In this document: one piece after another, positions 5,971 to 6,981 of the stretch | Numbering within the stretch: the first letter of the stretch is position 1 | Layout of the letters: the number at the start of each line of letters is the position of its first letter | Assembly: GCA_944326735.1 (NCBI GenBank) | Contig: CALVFC010000078.1 | Coordinates: 1-6,981, forward strand | From: an uncultured Limosilactobacillus sp. | GTDB lineage: Bacteria > Bacillota > Bacilli > Lactobacillales > Lactobacillaceae | Reading direction: 5' to 3' | DNA: 6,981 nt | The notes under the pieces: model-generated | The model's input: the letters and a program-made list of their open reading frames with translations, nothing else | Told to the model about the DNA's origin: nothing | The model's database searches: none | Position numbers and translations under genes: made by a program

Positions 5971-6069
5971 CAATAATGAACAATAAGATTTGTTCTTATT
6001 TCATCTCGTCAGCCCGGCAACACTGATCACCTAGGCGAGAAGCGGGTGCTTCTGCTTTTTCTTTCAACG
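5942..6069 (-). promoter_or_regulatory. Ribosomal protein L20 leader (autoregulatory mRNA leader of infC-rpmI-rplT)
   Basis: The leader runs from the predicted transcript start near 6069 to the attenuator. It opens with a perfect hairpin AGAAGC-ACCC-GCTTCT (6038-6053). TCTCG (6036-6040) can pair with CGAGA (6004-6008), enclosing GCCTAGG and GCCGGGCTGA elements. GCACCCGC (6043-6050) can pair with the 5' arm of the attenuator (5962-5970) with one bulged G, which makes it a candidate antiterminator. Position, the hairpin and the GGCTGACG element agree with the L20 leader family of Bacilli as I remember it. There, L20 binding mimics its 23S rRNA site and favours termination. Assignment rests on structure and context; no covariance search was run. 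Confidence 0.82.
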
Positions 6070-6075
6070 TTTTAT

Positions 6076-6104
6076 AGAATAACGAATCTCACCTGAATTG
6101 TCAA
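6076..6104 (-). promoter_or_regulatory. Sigma-A type promoter of infC-rpmI-rplT
   Basis: A perfect -35 box TTGACA (6099-6104) is followed by exactly 17 bases and the -10 box TATTCT (6076-6081), which matches TATAAT at four of six positions. Transcription would start near 6069. The -35 box begins seven bases after the dnaI stop, so promoter and gene end almost touch. Confidence 0.82.
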
Positions 6105-6111
6105 GAAAGAC

Positions 6112-6981
6112 TTAACCTTTATCCCGTAAATTTGCACCAATCATCTCATATTCACGTGACAGGTACTTAATCCGCTCCATAATACGACTGGCCTTAACGG
6201 GTTCCTCTTCTCCACGGTTGTTAACCGCCAAGTGTTCATGTTCCAACTCATCCATTGAGAAGTTTGAAGAGAAGAAGGTCGGTAATTCTTCCTGCATCCG
6301 GTATTCCAGGATAACGCCAAGAATATCATCACGCGCCCAGGTAGTCATCGAGTCTGCCCCAATATCATCAAGCATCAGAATGGGCGCCTTCTTGACTACG
6401 TCTAGTTTATCGCCCGTATTATTTTGCTTAATCGAATTACGCATTTCAACGACAAAGCTTGGAAAATGAACCATCGTCGTGGCAATCCCGTTAGTCTTGG
6501 CTAATTCGTTCGCAATGGCCCCCAGTAAGTACGTCTTGCCGACACCAAAGTTACCATATAAATACAAGCCCGGACGGAATTGGCTTGGTGAGTAATGTTC
6601 CACGAAGTTAAGGGCGGCATCAAGTGCCTCGTTCCGACTCTTCGTTTGGTGGGCATCATCAACATAATAATTGTCAAACGAAGCCCGGCGGATGAACTTA
6701 GGCATGTTAATTGAACGGACAAGGCTTTGAATATGCTGTTGACGCTGCTGTTCAATCAACTTCTTAGTTGGAACATACACAACATCGATTAGGCCAGCAT
6801 TGATGGTTAATTGTGGCGAATAACCTGGCGCCACTGTTGGTGTACCCTTCCGAATTAATTCTTTTTCATGATAATACTCATACAGCTTGGCTTCACCGCG
6901 CTGAATAACATCTTTAGAAAGGACATCCTGGTGCTGATTCAAGAAATCCTTAACTGCTGGATCAGCAAATACTTTTTGCAT
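6112..6981 (-). CDS. dnaI: Primosomal protein DnaI (helicase loader), N-terminus outside the window
   Basis: DnaI is an AAA+ ATPase that with DnaB and DnaD loads the replicative helicase DnaC at the origin. The 289 visible residues show Walker A GNFGVGKT (143-150), Walker B ILMLDDIG (201-208), a sensor 1 region FFSSN (236-240) and the arginine-bearing KASRIMERI (263-271). The ATG at 6979-6981 sits exactly at the window edge. Compared with B. subtilis DnaI (311 residues), about 20-25 residues are missing, so it is probably an internal methionine. The N-terminal helicase-interaction domain lacks the cysteines and histidine that bind zinc in B. subtilis: around residues 45-75 there is no cysteine, and YHP is replaced by YSP. 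No terminator of its own follows. Confidence 0.95.
   Translation of the reverse strand: MQKVFADPAVKDFLNQHQDVLSKDVIQRGEAKLYEYYHEKELIRKGTPTVAPGYSPQLTINAGLIDVVYVPTKKLIEQQRQQHIQSLVRSINMPKFIRRASFDNYYVDDAHQTKSRNEALDAALNFVEHYSPSQFRPGLYLYGNFGVGKTYLLGAIANELAKTNGIATTMVHFPSFVVEMRNSIKQNNTGDKLDVVKKAPILMLDDIGADSMTTWARDDILGVILEYRMQEELPTFFSSNFSMDELEHEHLAVNNRGEEEPVKASRIMERIKYLSREYEMIGANLRDKG

Noticed and set aside
6979..6981. ATG at the right edge as the true start of dnaI
   Set aside because: It coincides with the window edge, no upstream ribosome binding site can be seen, and the family has about 20-25 more residues before this point. The gene is treated as cut.
1..6981. Search for a new defence, mobile or secretion system
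   Set aside because: All space is filled by conserved core genes in a known order; no recombinase, toxin, repeat array, insertion sequence end or unusual composition was seen.

Overview
The window is core chromosome from a low-to-medium G+C Firmicute, most likely a member of Lactobacillaceae. The evidence is the YqeG-YqeH-YhbY-NadD-YqeK-RsfS-YqeM gene order typical of Bacilli, the strong AGGAGG-type ribosome binding sites, the lactobacillus-like N-terminal extension of NadD and a DnaI helicase loader. A species cannot be fixed from the sequence alone. Every real gene lies on the minus strand, so transcription runs from high to low coordinates.

Right part (6981 to 4708). The window opens inside dnaI, the replicative helicase loader, whose N-terminus lies outside. 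Directly after the dnaI stop comes a good sigma-A type promoter (6076-6104). It is followed by a leader of about 165 nt with an attenuator hairpin and a candidate antiterminator, as expected of the ribosomal protein L20 leader family. It precedes infC-rpmI-rplT (IF-3, L35, L20), which ends at an intrinsic terminator (4708-4749). The infC ribosome binding site and homology point to an AUA start codon.

Left part (4680 to 1). A second unit starts at a TATAAT box (4673-4678) and reads yqeG (TTG start), yqeH, yhbY, nadD (GTG start), yqeK, rsfS, yqeM and tmcAL (cut by the left edge). The genes are packed with 1- to 14-base overlaps or short gaps, so one co-transcribed, partly translationally coupled operon is likely. 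It joins ribosome assembly and silencing (YqeH, YhbY, RsfS), nucleotide metabolism (NadD for NAD synthesis, YqeK for Ap4A breakdown), a HAD phosphatase, a methyltransferase and a tRNA-modifying enzyme (TmcAL). The common theme is translation capacity and its adjustment to cell state.

I found no mobile element, CRISPR, tRNA, rRNA, pseudogene or previously undescribed system. The most interesting material is regulatory: the infC leader with four mutually complementary segments and the AUA start. Next is the loss of the zinc ligands in DnaI.
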